Part shown: positions 1 through 8,160 of the stretch, piece after piece
Position numbering within the stretch: position 1 is the stretch's first letter
Layout: the number at the start of each line of letters is the position of its first letter
From: Hyphomonadaceae bacterium BL14
GTDB taxonomy: Bacteria > Pseudomonadota > Alphaproteobacteria > Caulobacterales > Maricaulaceae
Length of the DNA stretch: 64,000 nucleotides
Assembly: GCA_027627705.1 (NCBI GenBank)
Contig: CP091242.1
Coordinates: 62,001 to 126,000 of the forward strand
Reading direction: 5' to 3'
Translations under genes and position numbers: made by a program
Notes under the pieces: model-generated
What the model saw: only the letters and a program-made list of their open reading frames with translations
Told to the model about the DNA's origin: nothing
Database searches by the model: none

Positions 1-1162
1 GGAAGTTATAGCCGCCGAGCCAGCCGGTCACGTCGACGCATTCGCCGATGAAATAGAGCCCCGGCACAAGCCGGCTCTCCATGGTTTTTGACGAAAGGCC
101 GCCGGTGTCGACGCCGCCCACGGTGACCTCCGCCGTGCGCCAGCCTTCGGTGCCCGCCGGCTTGATGGTCCAGCGCGACAGATGGGCCGTCAGAGCGTCG
201 ATCGCGCCGTGGGACAGATCGGCCATGCGCGCCACGTCCGCAATATCGCCGCGTGTCTGGAGCAAGGCCACCAGCCGGGCCGGCAACAGGGTTTCCATCG
301 CGGTGGTCAGGGATTTTTTCGGGTTCTGCGCCTTGAAGGCGGTCAGGGCTGCATTGGCATCCAGTCCGGCCAGCAGGTCCAGCGTGACCGGTTCGCCCGC
401 ATTCCAGTAGGACGAGATCTGGAGGATCGCCGGACCGGACAGGCCGCGATGGGTGAACAGCATCGCTTCCTCGAACGCGGCGCGGTCATTGTGCGCGCGA
501 ACCGGGCAGGCAAGGCCGGAGATGGAGGCGAAATCTTCCTTGTCGCGGCCTTCAAACACAAAGGGGACGAGGGCCGGGCGCGGATCAATGATGGCGTGTC
601 CGAACCGGCGCGCCACATCATAGGCGAAACCTGTCGCCCCCATTTTCGGAATGGACAGCCCGCCACTGGCGATGACCAGGCGCGCCGCGTCAATCACACC
701 GCCTGACGTGATGACGCGGAAGCCGGCTCCGGTTTTCTCGATATCGCGGACAGACGTGTTGAGGCGAAGTTCGCCGCCCGCCGCCCTGAGCTCGCTGAGC
801 AGCATGTCGATAATCGCACCCGACCGGCCATCGCAGAACAGCTGGCCCAGCGTCTTCTCGTGCCAGGTGATGGCGTGACGGGCGAGCTGATTGATGAAAT
901 CCTGCGGGGTGTAGCGTGCCAGGGCCGACTTGGCGAAATGCGGGTTGGCGCTGATGAAGTTTTGAGGCGCAGTGTGGATATTGGTGAAATTGCACCGGCC
1001 GCCGCCGGAGATGCGGACCTTCTCCGCGGGCTTGGCGGCATGATCGACGATCAGGACCCGCAATCCCGCTTGGCCCGCGCGCGCCCCATAGAACAGTCCC
1101 GCGGCACCGGCCCCGATGACCAGCGCGTCGCATGAGTTGGGTGTATCGGTGTTTGTCGCCAT
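1..1162 (-). CDS. BaiN/HI0933-family FAD-dependent oxidoreductase (3' end beyond window)
   Basis: Read on the minus strand from the ATG at 1162, this frame stays open for 387 codons to the window edge. The N-terminus holds a dinucleotide-binding GAGAAG motif (about residues 17-22), followed by ISGGGRCNFTN, a signature of the HI0933/YhiN/BaiN flavoproteins. The C-terminal part contains VGGVDT, GLYFIGECVDVTGWLGGYN, where the FAD-binding fold closes; only roughly 15-20 residues should be missing. Family members bind FAD and are annotated as NAD(P)/FAD-dependent oxidoreductases. BaiN acts on bile acids in gut clostridia, but the substrate of the proteobacterial proteins is not established, so I assign none. 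The gene is transcribed away from the PRC-barrel gene that starts at 1516. Confidence 0.9.
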   Translation of the reverse strand, partial: MATNTDTPNSCDALVIGAGAAGLFYGARAGQAGLRVLIVDHAAKPAEKVRISGGGRCNFTNIHTAPQNFISANPHFAKSALARYTPQDFINQLARHAITWHEKTLGQLFCDGRSGAIIDMLLSELRAAGGELRLNTSVRDIEKTGAGFRVITSGGVIDAARLVIASGGLSIPKMGATGFAYDVARRFGHAIIDPRPALVPFVFEGRDKEDFASISGLACPVRAHNDRAAFEEAMLFTHRGLSGPAILQISSYWNAGEPVTLDLLAGLDANAALTAFKAQNPKKSLTTAMETLLPARLVALLQTRGDIADVARMADLSHGAIDALTAHLSRWTIKPAGTEGWRTAEVTVGGVDTGGLSSKTMESRLVPGLYFIGECVDVTGWLGGYNF

Positions 1163-1515
1163 GGCGCACGCTGTCGGGCGTGACGCGCCGCCGGTCAAGG
1201 CCCTGGCACCGGTGGCGGCAACCCGTTGGTAATTTCAGGAACCGGCTGCCCTGCCGGGACCGGGTGGGCGAACATGGCCCGGCACATGAATCCTGCCGCC
1301 GTGCCTGAGGGTGTGACAGGGCCGCGCCATCCAGACACGTCAATCCTCTATCAAAACGCGTTCAAAAAAATATAAATCGTTCGCGAGTGGACATTTTTAT
1401 ATCGCGTTACCTAAACTGTAAAAATTAAAGCTCTTATGGAACGGTGTGGTCCGCTCCGGGTTGTTAGTCGAGTGTCCTTGAAAACAGGATGTACGAAAAA
1501 CAGATGGAGATACCC
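1163..1515. other. Divergent intergenic region, 353 bases
   Basis: This region separates two divergently transcribed genes. The first 180 bases are GC-rich and show no convincing reading frame. The segment 1340-1440 is clearly AT-richer than its surroundings and leads into the EcfG-type promoter at 1438-1462. A GGAGA ribosome-binding site lies about 7 bases ahead of the ATG at 1516. I see no RNA gene or strong terminator here. Confidence 0.6.
1438..1462 (+). promoter_or_regulatory. Putative EcfG-type (general stress sigma) promoter
   Basis: GGAAC at 1438-1442 is followed, after 17 bases, by GTT at 1460-1462. This matches the GGAAC-N16/17-(C)GTT promoter recognised by EcfG/SigT sigma factors of alphaproteobacteria. 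It would start transcription near 1470, giving a leader of about 45 bases before the ATG of the double PRC-barrel gene. An EcfG-like sigma gene lies 2 kb away and the second PRC-barrel gene has an equally good match, which supports the call. Confidence 0.6.
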
Positions 1516-2781
1516 ATGAAGAAGTTTTTGCTCAGCACCGCCCTTGCCGCTGTCACCACTTTCGGCATGACCGCGCATGCCAGCGCCGCCCAGACTCCGG
1601 CGCAGGCGCAGGCCGACACCCGCGCGGCCGCCCAGTCCAACTCCAGCACATCCGTGCCGGCCTTCCTGTCCAGCTCGTTCACCGGCATGTCGGTCTATAA
1701 TCTCGACACCGATACCGATAGCGCCACGGCGCTTCGTAACCGCAATTCGGATTCCGCATCGCCGCAGAACACCTCGCGCTGGACTCGTTCGGACACGTTC
1801 AGCTCTGATCGCGACGACTGGAATGATATCGGCAATATCAAGGATATCGTCATGACCCAGGACGGCGAGATCCACGGCATCCTGGTGGATGTCGGCGGCT
1901 TTCTCGGCCTTGGCGCGCATACCGTGCTGGTCGATATCGACGAACTGTATTTCGTGTCCGACAGTGACCAGACCGATGAGCTGGAAGACTTCTTTGTTGT
2001 GATCTCCATGACGCGGGACGAACTCGAAATCCTGCCCGAATGGAATGACGGCCTGCTCAGCGCCGGTTTCGGTACGCGCAACGGTACGGCCCAGGGCAGC
2101 GCCAGCATGCAGACCGAAATGTCGCAGACACACCGCACTTCGATGACGCCGGCCCAGACCCAGGCGACCCGCGCGCCGACCACGTCAACCTCCGGGATGA
2201 CCGAGGGCAATAACGCCCGCATGGAGGCTGCTGACGCCCGCGCCGACGCCCGCGCCGAAGTCACGGCGTTGCGCGCCGAGCGTAGCGACTCTCCGAGCAA
2301 TCGGTCCGAGGCTGAAGCCGAAGCGGTTGCCGAGCGCAATGAGCGCACAAACGCTCAGGCCGAAGCCGCTGAAGCCCGTGCGGAACGCGCCGCCGCCCAG
2401 GCCGAGACGACGGCAGCCCGCGAAGAGGCCGCCCGGGCTGATCGCGCCGAACGCGATGAAGCACGTTCGGATGCGGTGTTCGCCGACAATTACGAGATGC
2501 TCGGCACCGAAGAGCACACCGTAGATCGTTTGATGGGTGCTGATGTGTTTGACAATGCCGGCAACAAGGTCGGTTCGGTCAAGGACGTGGTCATCGGCGG
2601 CGACGACGATGTGCTCAGCCTTCTGGTTGATGTCGGCGGTTTCCTCGGGATGGGTGTGCACACCGTGAACCTTCCGATTGATGACGCCGAAATCGGCTGG
2701 AGCCAGAGCAATGACGACGTGCGTGTGCAGGTCTCCATGACCCGCTCGCAGCTCGAGGCCATGCCGGCCCACGAAAGCTAG
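1516..2781 (+). CDS. Exported double PRC-barrel protein with coiled-coil linker
   Basis: The product is 421 aa. I chose the ATG at 1516 because it follows a good Shine-Dalgarno and opens with a typical signal peptide (MKKFLLSTALAAV, cut likely after AHASA); an in-frame ATG lies 27 bases upstream. Two PRC-barrel domains are visible, at about residues 100-185 and 335-418. Both carry the hallmark LVDVGGFLG(L/M)G.HTV and end in SMTR.(E/Q)LE. Between them lies a stretch of about 130 residues that is strongly rich in Ala, Glu and Arg and should form an extended coiled coil. PRC barrels are small beta-barrel modules found in photosynthetic reaction centre H subunits, RimM and many stress proteins of unknown role. 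The probable EcfG promoter suggests an envelope stress function; ligand and partners are unknown. Confidence 0.85.
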   Translation: MKKFLLSTALAAVTTFGMTAHASAAQTPAQAQADTRAAAQSNSSTSVPAFLSSSFTGMSVYNLDTDTDSATALRNRNSDSASPQNTSRWTRSDTFSSDRDDWNDIGNIKDIVMTQDGEIHGILVDVGGFLGLGAHTVLVDIDELYFVSDSDQTDELEDFFVVISMTRDELEILPEWNDGLLSAGFGTRNGTAQGSASMQTEMSQTHRTSMTPAQTQATRAPTTSTSGMTEGNNARMEAADARADARAEVTALRAERSDSPSNRSEAEAEAVAERNERTNAQAEAAEARAERAAAQAETTAAREEAARADRAERDEARSDAVFADNYEMLGTEEHTVDRLMGADVFDNAGNKVGSVKDVVIGGDDDVLSLLVDVGGFLGMGVHTVNLPIDDAEIGWSQSNDDVRVQVSMTRSQLEAMPAHES

Positions 2782-2806
2782 TCTTTACTGCAGATCAAAC
2801 GGCGAG

Positions 2807-2888
2807 GGGGTCCGCGCGAGCGGGCCCCCTTTGTCATTTGGGGTGCCATGGGGTCCGCGCGAGCGGGGCCCCTTTGTCATTTGGGGTG
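2807..2888 (+). repeat. Duplicated terminator hairpin (two 39-bp direct repeats, 43-bp period)
   Basis: Copies at 2807-2845 and 2850-2888 differ at one base position. Each begins GGGGTCCGC-GCGA-GCGGG, which folds into a GC-rich stem with a GCGA tetraloop, and is followed by CTTTG. In the first copy the stem is fully paired with one G-U wobble; in the second the change introduces a one-base bulge. They begin 26 bases after the stop codon of the double PRC-barrel gene and probably act as tandem transcription terminators created by a local duplication. Confidence 0.65.
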
Positions 2889-2963
2889 ATCGTGTTTGCA
2901 TTGAGCGCCATGGCGTTGGGTGCCGTGATCGCCGATAAGGCCATGAGCCATCCGGTCAGTTGA

Positions 2964-2994
2964 GAAAAAGGCCGCACAATCACTTGTGCGGCCT
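2964..2994 (-). terminator. Intrinsic terminator for the minus-strand PRC-barrel gene
   Basis: An 11-bp perfect stem (AGGCCGCACAA at 2969-2979 with TTGTGCGGCCT at 2984-2994) has a 4-base loop. Reading on the minus strand it is followed by a CTTTTTCTC tract. It lies 24 bases past the stop codon of the 120-aa PRC-barrel gene. Confidence 0.8.
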
Positions 2995-3018
2995 CGTCTC
3001 GTTTAGTGCAGGCTCAGG

Positions 3019-3381
3019 CTATTTGGCGTCGTGGTGCGGCATCGCCTTGAGCTGGTCTTTGGTGGCGTCCAGGTGGACGCGCACATCGTCACCGTCGGTC
3101 TTGCGAAGGACGGCGAGCTGGCCGAACGGGAGCTGGACGGAGTGGGCACCCATGCCGAGGAAGCCGCCGACATCGATGACGGCTTGGGTGATCTTGCCGT
3201 CCGGGCCGACCTTCAGATCGGTGATCGATCCGATGGAATTGTCGGTGCGGTCATAGACTTTCGCACTTTCAATGTCGGAGGCAGTGAGAGCATGGACCTC
3301 GGCCCGGTGATAACCATCGCGGGCGAACCCGAAGGCGCCGCCGTGATCATGTCCGTGCGGCGTGTTGGCTGGATGTGTCAT
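3019..3381 (-). CDS. Single-domain PRC-barrel protein
   Basis: A 120-aa protein. The ATG at 3381 is preceded by AAGGAG at ideal spacing; the frame stays open further upstream, but that extension is Arg/Pro-rich and crosses the likely promoter, so I reject it. The first 25 residues are His/Gly-rich (MTHPANTPHGHDHGG) and there is no signal peptide, so the protein should be cytoplasmic, unlike its neighbour. Residues about 35-118 form one PRC barrel with DVGGFLGMGAHSVQLP, nearly the same core as in the double-barrel protein, ending HLDATKDQLKAMP. The biochemical function is unknown. It lies downstream of and in the same direction as the sigma factor gene, with its own EcfG-type promoter in the gap. 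Confidence 0.85.
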   Translation of the reverse strand: MTHPANTPHGHDHGGAFGFARDGYHRAEVHALTASDIESAKVYDRTDNSIGSITDLKVGPDGKITQAVIDVGGFLGMGAHSVQLPFGQLAVLRKTDGDDVRVHLDATKDQLKAMPHHDAK

Positions 3382-3527
3382 GGGAAGTCTCCTTGATCCC
3401 GGGGGGCGGGATGATTGACGCAGGGGCCTCCTGCAGGGTTGTGGCCGGTTCGGCGAGCGGCGTCGCCGCGACCGGGGGGCGTTGCGCGGCTGGGATCGCT
3501 GCGAGCATGAGCCGGCCACAGACAAGA

Positions 3528-3552
3528 AACGCCGCAGTGCGTTGGACGTTCC
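3528..3552 (-). promoter_or_regulatory. Putative EcfG-type promoter of the small PRC-barrel gene
   Basis: On the minus strand GGAAC (3552-3548) is followed after exactly 16 bases by CGTT (3531-3528), a full match to the consensus of EcfG/SigT promoters. The predicted start lies near 3520, leaving a leader of about 140 bases before the ATG at 3381. It sits in the 224-base gap just downstream of the EcfG-like sigma gene. Confidence 0.65.
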
Positions 3553-3605
3553 CGCGCGAACACGGCGATTGGCGTCAGCGCTGCTACCCGGCACGGGGAT
3601 CGATG

Positions 3606-4184
3606 TCAGCGCGCGCGGCGTGGTGCCATGTGGGCTGGCAAGAGCGCACCCAGGGAAACGCGGGCGCGCGACACTCGGCTTTTCACGGTGCCAATGGCGC
3701 AGCCGAGGCGAAGCGCGGCCTCTTCCTGGCTGTACCCGGCGGCACCCACCAGTGTCAGGGCCTGACGCTGGCTGTCGGGCAGGGCCGTCATGGCTTTCAT
3801 CAACTCGGACAGCGCAACCGCGTGATCCTGCGAGGGCGGTTGAGACAGTTTCGCGGTCAGATGACCGTCCGCATCCTCGACCTCGCGCCGACGCTTGCGC
3901 ACATCGCTGAGGAAGGTATTGCGAAGAATGGTGTGCAGCCAGGCGCGCAGATTGGTGCCCGGCGTGTAGCGGGCCCGGTTGGCCCAGGCCTTGGTCAGGG
4001 TCTCCTGCACCAGATCCTGTGCGCGATGCCAGTTGCGCGTCAGGCGGATCGCGTGCCGGCGCAGCTCGGGTGTTTGGGTTCGCAGCTGGTCGTGAAACGG
4101 GTGTGGCCCGGCCGGGCAGGCGGAAGGCGGCGGGGTGTGGGCGAGGGCATGCTTGGGTTTGGACATGACAGTGTCTTGGTTCAT
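3606..4184 (-). CDS. EcfG-like ECF RNA polymerase sigma factor
   Basis: A 192-aa sigma factor with region 2 at about residues 35-95 (RAQDLVQETLTKAWANR, then PGTNLRAWLHTILRN) and region 4 at about 125-185 (LPDSQRQALTLVGAAGYSQEEAA, GTVKSRVSRAR). The PGTN and LVGA.G...EEAA motifs are typical of the EcfG/SigT group that runs the alphaproteobacterial general stress response. That group is normally held by the anti-sigma factor NepR and released by PhyR; neither gene is next to this one, so it may be a paralogue of the main EcfG. A second in-frame ATG lies at 4166. The two nearby PRC-barrel genes both carry GGAAC...GTT promoters and are likely targets. No such promoter was found ahead of the sigma gene itself. 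Confidence 0.88.
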   Translation of the reverse strand: MNQDTVMSKPKHALAHTPPPSACPAGPHPFHDQLRTQTPELRRHAIRLTRNWHRAQDLVQETLTKAWANRARYTPGTNLRAWLHTILRNTFLSDVRKRRREVEDADGHLTAKLSQPPSQDHAVALSELMKAMTALPDSQRQALTLVGAAGYSQEEAALRLGCAIGTVKSRVSRARVSLGALLPAHMAPRRAR

Positions 4185-4310
4185 GGGGCCACTCTCTTCC
4201 TGAGGCTGAATGTCAGGCTAGCGCGCGCCCTGCCGCGGGCGGCTAACCTCGATCAGGCTGCCTTGGCAGAGGCCTGAGACCGGCTCTTTGCGCATCGGGG
4301 GGAGGGGTCT

Positions 4311-5699
4311 GTGAGCGCGCACCCCGTGACCTTCGCCGCGCGCGACCTAGAACGTGCTCATCAGGCCCTTCGGGTCAGGGAGCGCGTCATGGCCGACAAC
4401 ACACCGCGCGGCGTCGCCACGCCGTCAGGACGCATCAGCCGCACCGCGCGAGTGGCGGGCCTGGGCGTGGAGCTGGCCGGACGGGCGCTGATCACCGGTG
4501 CCGGTGCTCTGGCGCGCGGCGAGCCGTTTGCGCCGCGCGATCTGGTGCTGACGCCCGGCAATCTGAACCGTCTGGCCGACGAGCTGGCGCGCCTGCGCGG
4601 CGCAGCGATGAAGGCAGGCCAGCTGGTATCCATGGATTACGGGGCGGTCTTGCCGCCGGAGCTGGCTGGGCCGCTGGCCCGCCTGCAGGAGAGCGGTCCG
4701 CCCATGCCGCCGCGCCAGCTGCGCCGGGTGCTCGACCGGGCCTGGGGGCCGGGATGGATGGCGAAGTTCGAGCGGTTCGAGACCCGTCCCGCCGCGTCGG
4801 CCTCCATCGGCCAGGTGCATCGGGCGCGCCTGCGCGGCGGGCGTGATCTGGCTGTGAAGGTCCAGTTCCAGGGCGTGCGCGACAGCATCGATGTGGACCT
4901 CGACACGCTGGCCTTCATGGTGCGCCGGTCGGGCTTTTTGCCCAAAGGTGCTGATCTGGATCCATTCCTGGACGGCGTGCGCACGCGCCTGCACCGCGAG
5001 GCCGACTATGTCAGCGAGGCGGCGAGTTTGAAGGCCTATGCAGATGCGCTGGGTGCCGATCGCGACTTTCTCACGCCCGGTGTCCTCGAAGACCTGAGCG
5101 GCGAGAGCGTGCTGGCCATGGACTGGCTGGAGGGCGGGCCGCTCTCCACGCTGGACGGTGCCGATCAGGCCGTGCGCGACCGGGCGGCGCAGGCTCTGGT
5201 GCGGCTGACACTGCGCGAGGTCTTTGTGTTCGGCCTGATCCAGTCTGACCCCAACCCGGCCAATTTCCGCTTCCGCGCCGACGGCCGCATTGCCCTGCTG
5301 GATTTCGGGGCCACGGAAACCGTGACGCCAGAGCGCGCGGCGAGCCTGCTGATGGTATTGCGGGCGGGGCTTGCGGGCGATGATGCGGCGTTGGGCGATG
5401 CACTGACCCGGGCGGGTGCCATCGCCGACGTCCAGCCTGCGGAGGTGCGGGCCCGCGCCATAACCGCGGCACGGATGGCGCTGGCACCGCTTGGCAGTGC
5501 GGCCCCGTTCGATTTTGCCGGCGCCGGGCTGGTGGACCGCCTGCGCGAGGAGGGCACCGCGCTTCAGGCAGGCGGCTTCAACCACACCCCGCCGGTGGAT
5601 TTGGCCTATATCCAGCGCAAGGTGGCGGGTGTCTATCTCATCGCCGCGAGGCTGCAGGCGAAGCTGGCGTTGAGGCCGCTGGTGGCGGACTGGCTGTGA
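4311..5699 (+). CDS. ABC1/UbiB-family atypical kinase
   Basis: The product is 462 aa from a GTG start with a strong GGGGAGGGG upstream; an ATG at 4389 (MADNTPRGVATPSGRISR) also fits how family members often begin. Conserved UbiB features are all present: the KxGQ motif (KAGQ, K101), the Ala-rich loop ASIGQVH, the VKVQ lysine, QSDPNPANF (catalytic D313, metal-binding N318) and DFG (D331). Bacterial UbiB supports ubiquinone biosynthesis as an ATPase or lipid-access factor. This protein lacks the C-terminal membrane helices of E. coli UbiB and is shorter, so it belongs to the soluble ABC1 branch of less certain role. It is divergent from the sigma factor gene. Confidence 0.85.
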   Translation: MSAHPVTFAARDLERAHQALRVRERVMADNTPRGVATPSGRISRTARVAGLGVELAGRALITGAGALARGEPFAPRDLVLTPGNLNRLADELARLRGAAMKAGQLVSMDYGAVLPPELAGPLARLQESGPPMPPRQLRRVLDRAWGPGWMAKFERFETRPAASASIGQVHRARLRGGRDLAVKVQFQGVRDSIDVDLDTLAFMVRRSGFLPKGADLDPFLDGVRTRLHREADYVSEAASLKAYADALGADRDFLTPGVLEDLSGESVLAMDWLEGGPLSTLDGADQAVRDRAAQALVRLTLREVFVFGLIQSDPNPANFRFRADGRIALLDFGATETVTPERAASLLMVLRAGLAGDDAALGDALTRAGAIADVQPAEVRARAITAARMALAPLGSAAPFDFAGAGLVDRLREEGTALQAGGFNHTPPVDLAYIQRKVAGVYLIAARLQAKLALRPLVADWL

Positions 5700-5786
5700 C
5701 GCGGCGCACTGGACGCCGCCGCGCCGATAGGAGAGGCTGAAGTGTCAACCAGACTGGACGCCTGACTCGCGAGGACTAGCGGCCGC

Positions 5787-6725
5787 ATGGACAAGACACT
5801 TCTCATAGCGGCGGTCGTAATTGGCATGCTGGTGGCCGTGGGTGTCTGGCTGTGGACGCCGGATCTGTCGCGTGAGCGGCTGGAGGCGGCGTATTTGCGT
5901 TCTGCCTCGGACATGATGGACGTGGAGGGCGCGCGCCTGCATGTGCGTGTCGACGGGCCGGACGCCGGGCCTGCGCTCATCATGATCCACGGGTTCGGCT
6001 CAAGCCTGCACACCTGGGACGACTGGGCTGCCGCGCTGTCGGACCGGTACCGTGTGGTGCGGTTCGATCTGCCCGGCTCCGGCCTGTCGCCGCCGGACCC
6101 GACGGGCCGCTATGACGATGCGCGCGCGTTTGAACTCCTCCTTGGACTGATGGCCCGGCTGGGCATTGGCGAAGCGGCGATCATCGGCAACTCCGTCGGT
6201 GGCCGCATCGCCTGGTCGTTCGCCAGCGCGCATCCGGACCGGGTGTCGCGGCTGGTCCTGGTCGCGCCTGACGGTTTTGCCAGCTTGGGATTTGAATATG
6301 GCGAAGCACCGGAGATCGGCGCGGTAACCCATGCCATGCGCGTGATCCTGCCGCGCTTTCTGGTGAAGATGAATCTGGATCAGAGCTACAGCGATCCCGG
6401 CAAGCTCGAAGCCGATGTGGTGACGCGCTATCACGCGCTGCTGCGCGCGCCCGGTGCGCGCCTGGCCCTGATCCAGCGCATGGAGCAGACGATCTTGACC
6501 GACCCGCTGCCGCGCCTGCGGGCGCTGCAGACGCCGGTGCTTTTGCTCTGGGGCGAGGATGACCGTCTGATCCCGATGTCCAATGCGCAGGACTATCTGG
6601 GCGCGTTGCCGGACGCGCAGCTGACCGCATTGCCCGGAGTGGGGCACCTGCCCCAGGAGGAGGCGCCGGATATGAGCCTGGTTTCAGTCGACGCTTTTCT
6701 GCGCGCGTTAAGGGATGGCTCATGA
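5787..6725 (+). CDS. Membrane-anchored alpha/beta hydrolase
   Basis: A 312-aa alpha/beta-fold hydrolase with an N-terminal hydrophobic anchor (about residues 4-23) and then the hydrolase fold. The oxyanion strand HGFGSS is at about 68-73. The nucleophile elbow GNSVGG gives Ser136, the acid is in WGEDD (D258 or D259), and the catalytic His is in GVGHLPQEE (His287). The body should face the periplasm. The substrate cannot be told. Its stop overlaps the start of the next gene by 4 bases (ATGA), so the two are probably co-translated. Confidence 0.85.
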   Translation: MDKTLLIAAVVIGMLVAVGVWLWTPDLSRERLEAAYLRSASDMMDVEGARLHVRVDGPDAGPALIMIHGFGSSLHTWDDWAAALSDRYRVVRFDLPGSGLSPPDPTGRYDDARAFELLLGLMARLGIGEAAIIGNSVGGRIAWSFASAHPDRVSRLVLVAPDGFASLGFEYGEAPEIGAVTHAMRVILPRFLVKMNLDQSYSDPGKLEADVVTRYHALLRAPGARLALIQRMEQTILTDPLPRLRALQTPVLLLWGEDDRLIPMSNAQDYLGALPDAQLTALPGVGHLPQEEAPDMSLVSVDAFLRALRDGS

Positions 6726-8011
6726 CCGGCGCAGGCTTGGGGAAGGGGCCTGACGCTGACGGTGTCACCGCGCCGGCGGTGCGCGAGCCGGTGGCGCGTC
6801 ATCTGTGTACCGATTGCGGTGTATCGAGGATGGAGGACCCGAAAGCCTGCGGGCGGGCCTGCCAGTTCATCAAGCCGGACTATGAGCGCTTGGAAACGAA
6901 AGTGCATGGCCGCACCCGCGATCCGGCGCGTCCCGACGAGCTGCATTTCGGGCCCTTCCGCCGCATGGTTCGCGCTTCGCTGAAAGCCCCGCGTCCGGGT
7001 GCCCAATGGACCGGCATTACGACGCGCCTGGCCGAGCGCCTGCTGGAGCGGGACGCCGTGGATGTGGTGCTGACCATGGCACCGGACCCCGAGGACCGGT
7101 GGAAGCCGGTGCCGGTTCTGGTGACCAAGGCAGAGGGCATGGCGCAGGTGCGCGGCATGCGCATGGGCTATGCGCCGCTTCTGGCGCTGCTCGAACCGGT
7201 GCGCGAGCGTGGTTACAGGCGCGTCGCCGTCATCGGCATTCCGTGTCAGGTCTATGCGCTGCGCGAACTTGAGGAAGAGCTAGGCCTCGAGAAGCTGTAT
7301 GTTATCGGTACCCCGTGCTCGGACAATACCACCACCGAGCGCTTCCATGATTTTCTGGCGCTCCTGTCCGACCAGCCCGGGACCATCACCTATCTGGAGT
7401 TCAGGGCCGATTATCAGGTGGAGCTGCGGTTCGAGAACGGGCAGGTCAAAACCATCCCCTTCCTGAAGCTGCCGATCTCCAAACTCCCGCCCGATTTCTT
7501 CCCGCTCACCTGCCGCACCTGCGTGGATTACACCAATGTGCTGGCCGACATCACTGTGGGTTATATGGGCGGGCAGGGCGAGCAATGGCTGCTGGTGCGC
7601 AATGAGACCGGCGAGGAACTGATCTCGCTGATCGAGGGCGAGGTGACGCTGGCCGAGCCGGGCTCGGCGGGCAAGCGCCAGTCAGCCGTCACGGGTTTCA
7701 TTGCCAATACCGAGCGCGCGGCGGGCGGGCTCCCCTTGCGCGGCATGCCGGACTGGGTGCGGCCTCTGGTGGCCTGGCTGATGCCAAGGATCGGGCCGCG
7801 GGGCCTGGAATTTGCCCGCGCGCGCGTCGAGATGAAGGCGTCAGAGACGGTGCTGCACCTGCGCCGCCAGGAACAAAGGCGCATGAAGTCCATGATCCCC
7901 GATCATGTCTGGCGGCTGGTGGCACCCTATGGGCTCACGCCCGAGCCCGGCGAGCAGGCCGGCAATGATGCGGATGCCGCACAGGACGCGCCGCCAGATG
8001 TAGTCGGGTAG
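6722..8011 (+). CDS. FrhB/BciB/HCAR-family iron-sulfur flavoprotein reductase
   Basis: The product is 429 aa. An N-terminal cysteine set (C29, C32, C43, C47) is followed by the F420-hydrogenase beta-subunit N and C domains: GIPCQVYALRELE, GTPCSDNT, and a late CRTCVDYTN.LADI.VGYMGG. The last motif, followed by QWLLVRN, is characteristic of the branch with plant 7-hydroxymethyl-chlorophyll a reductase and bacterial BciB, the ferredoxin-dependent 8-vinyl reductase. Those enzymes bind FAD and two [4Fe-4S] clusters and take electrons from ferredoxin. No bacteriochlorophyll genes lie in this window, so a role in pigment synthesis is not shown and another substrate is possible. It overlaps the upstream hydrolase gene by 4 bases. 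Confidence 0.8.
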   Translation: MTGAGLGKGPDADGVTAPAVREPVARHLCTDCGVSRMEDPKACGRACQFIKPDYERLETKVHGRTRDPARPDELHFGPFRRMVRASLKAPRPGAQWTGITTRLAERLLERDAVDVVLTMAPDPEDRWKPVPVLVTKAEGMAQVRGMRMGYAPLLALLEPVRERGYRRVAVIGIPCQVYALRELEEELGLEKLYVIGTPCSDNTTTERFHDFLALLSDQPGTITYLEFRADYQVELRFENGQVKTIPFLKLPISKLPPDFFPLTCRTCVDYTNVLADITVGYMGGQGEQWLLVRNETGEELISLIEGEVTLAEPGSAGKRQSAVTGFIANTERAAGGLPLRGMPDWVRPLVAWLMPRIGPRGLEFARARVEMKASETVLHLRRQEQRRMKSMIPDHVWRLVAPYGLTPEPGEQAGNDADAAQDAPPDVVG

Positions 8012-8057
8012 TGGCCGCCGCGCAGACTGGCCGCGCCCGTGCGCCGACCTATGTTCT

Positions 8058-8089
8058 GGCTGAGGCGATCAGCCACGCTTGCTTTTTTT
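8058..8089 (+). terminator. Possible intrinsic terminator after the FrhB-family gene
   Basis: GGCTGA (8058-8063) pairs perfectly with TCAGCC (8069-8074). A run of seven T follows at 8083-8089. The gap of eight bases between stem and T run is longer than ideal, which lowers confidence. Confidence 0.4.
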
Positions 8090-8160
8090 CACGCGCGCCA
8101 TAAGCGCCTGATGCGAGGTGGGCTTGATGATCACGGGCACTGACAGGGGGCTGACAAGCA

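Noticed and set aside
3382..3594. Upstream extension of the small PRC-barrel protein
   Set aside because: The added residues are Arg/Pro-rich without homology, cross the EcfG-type promoter, and the ATG at 3381 has a strong ribosome-binding site.
4185..4310. EcfG autoregulatory promoter ahead of the sigma gene
   Set aside because: No GGAAC with a correctly spaced GTT could be found on the minus strand in this interval.
6722..8011. True bacteriochlorophyll 8-vinyl reductase (bciB) assignment
   Set aside because: The family branch fits, but without any bacteriochlorophyll genes in view the specific function cannot be claimed, so no gene symbol is given.
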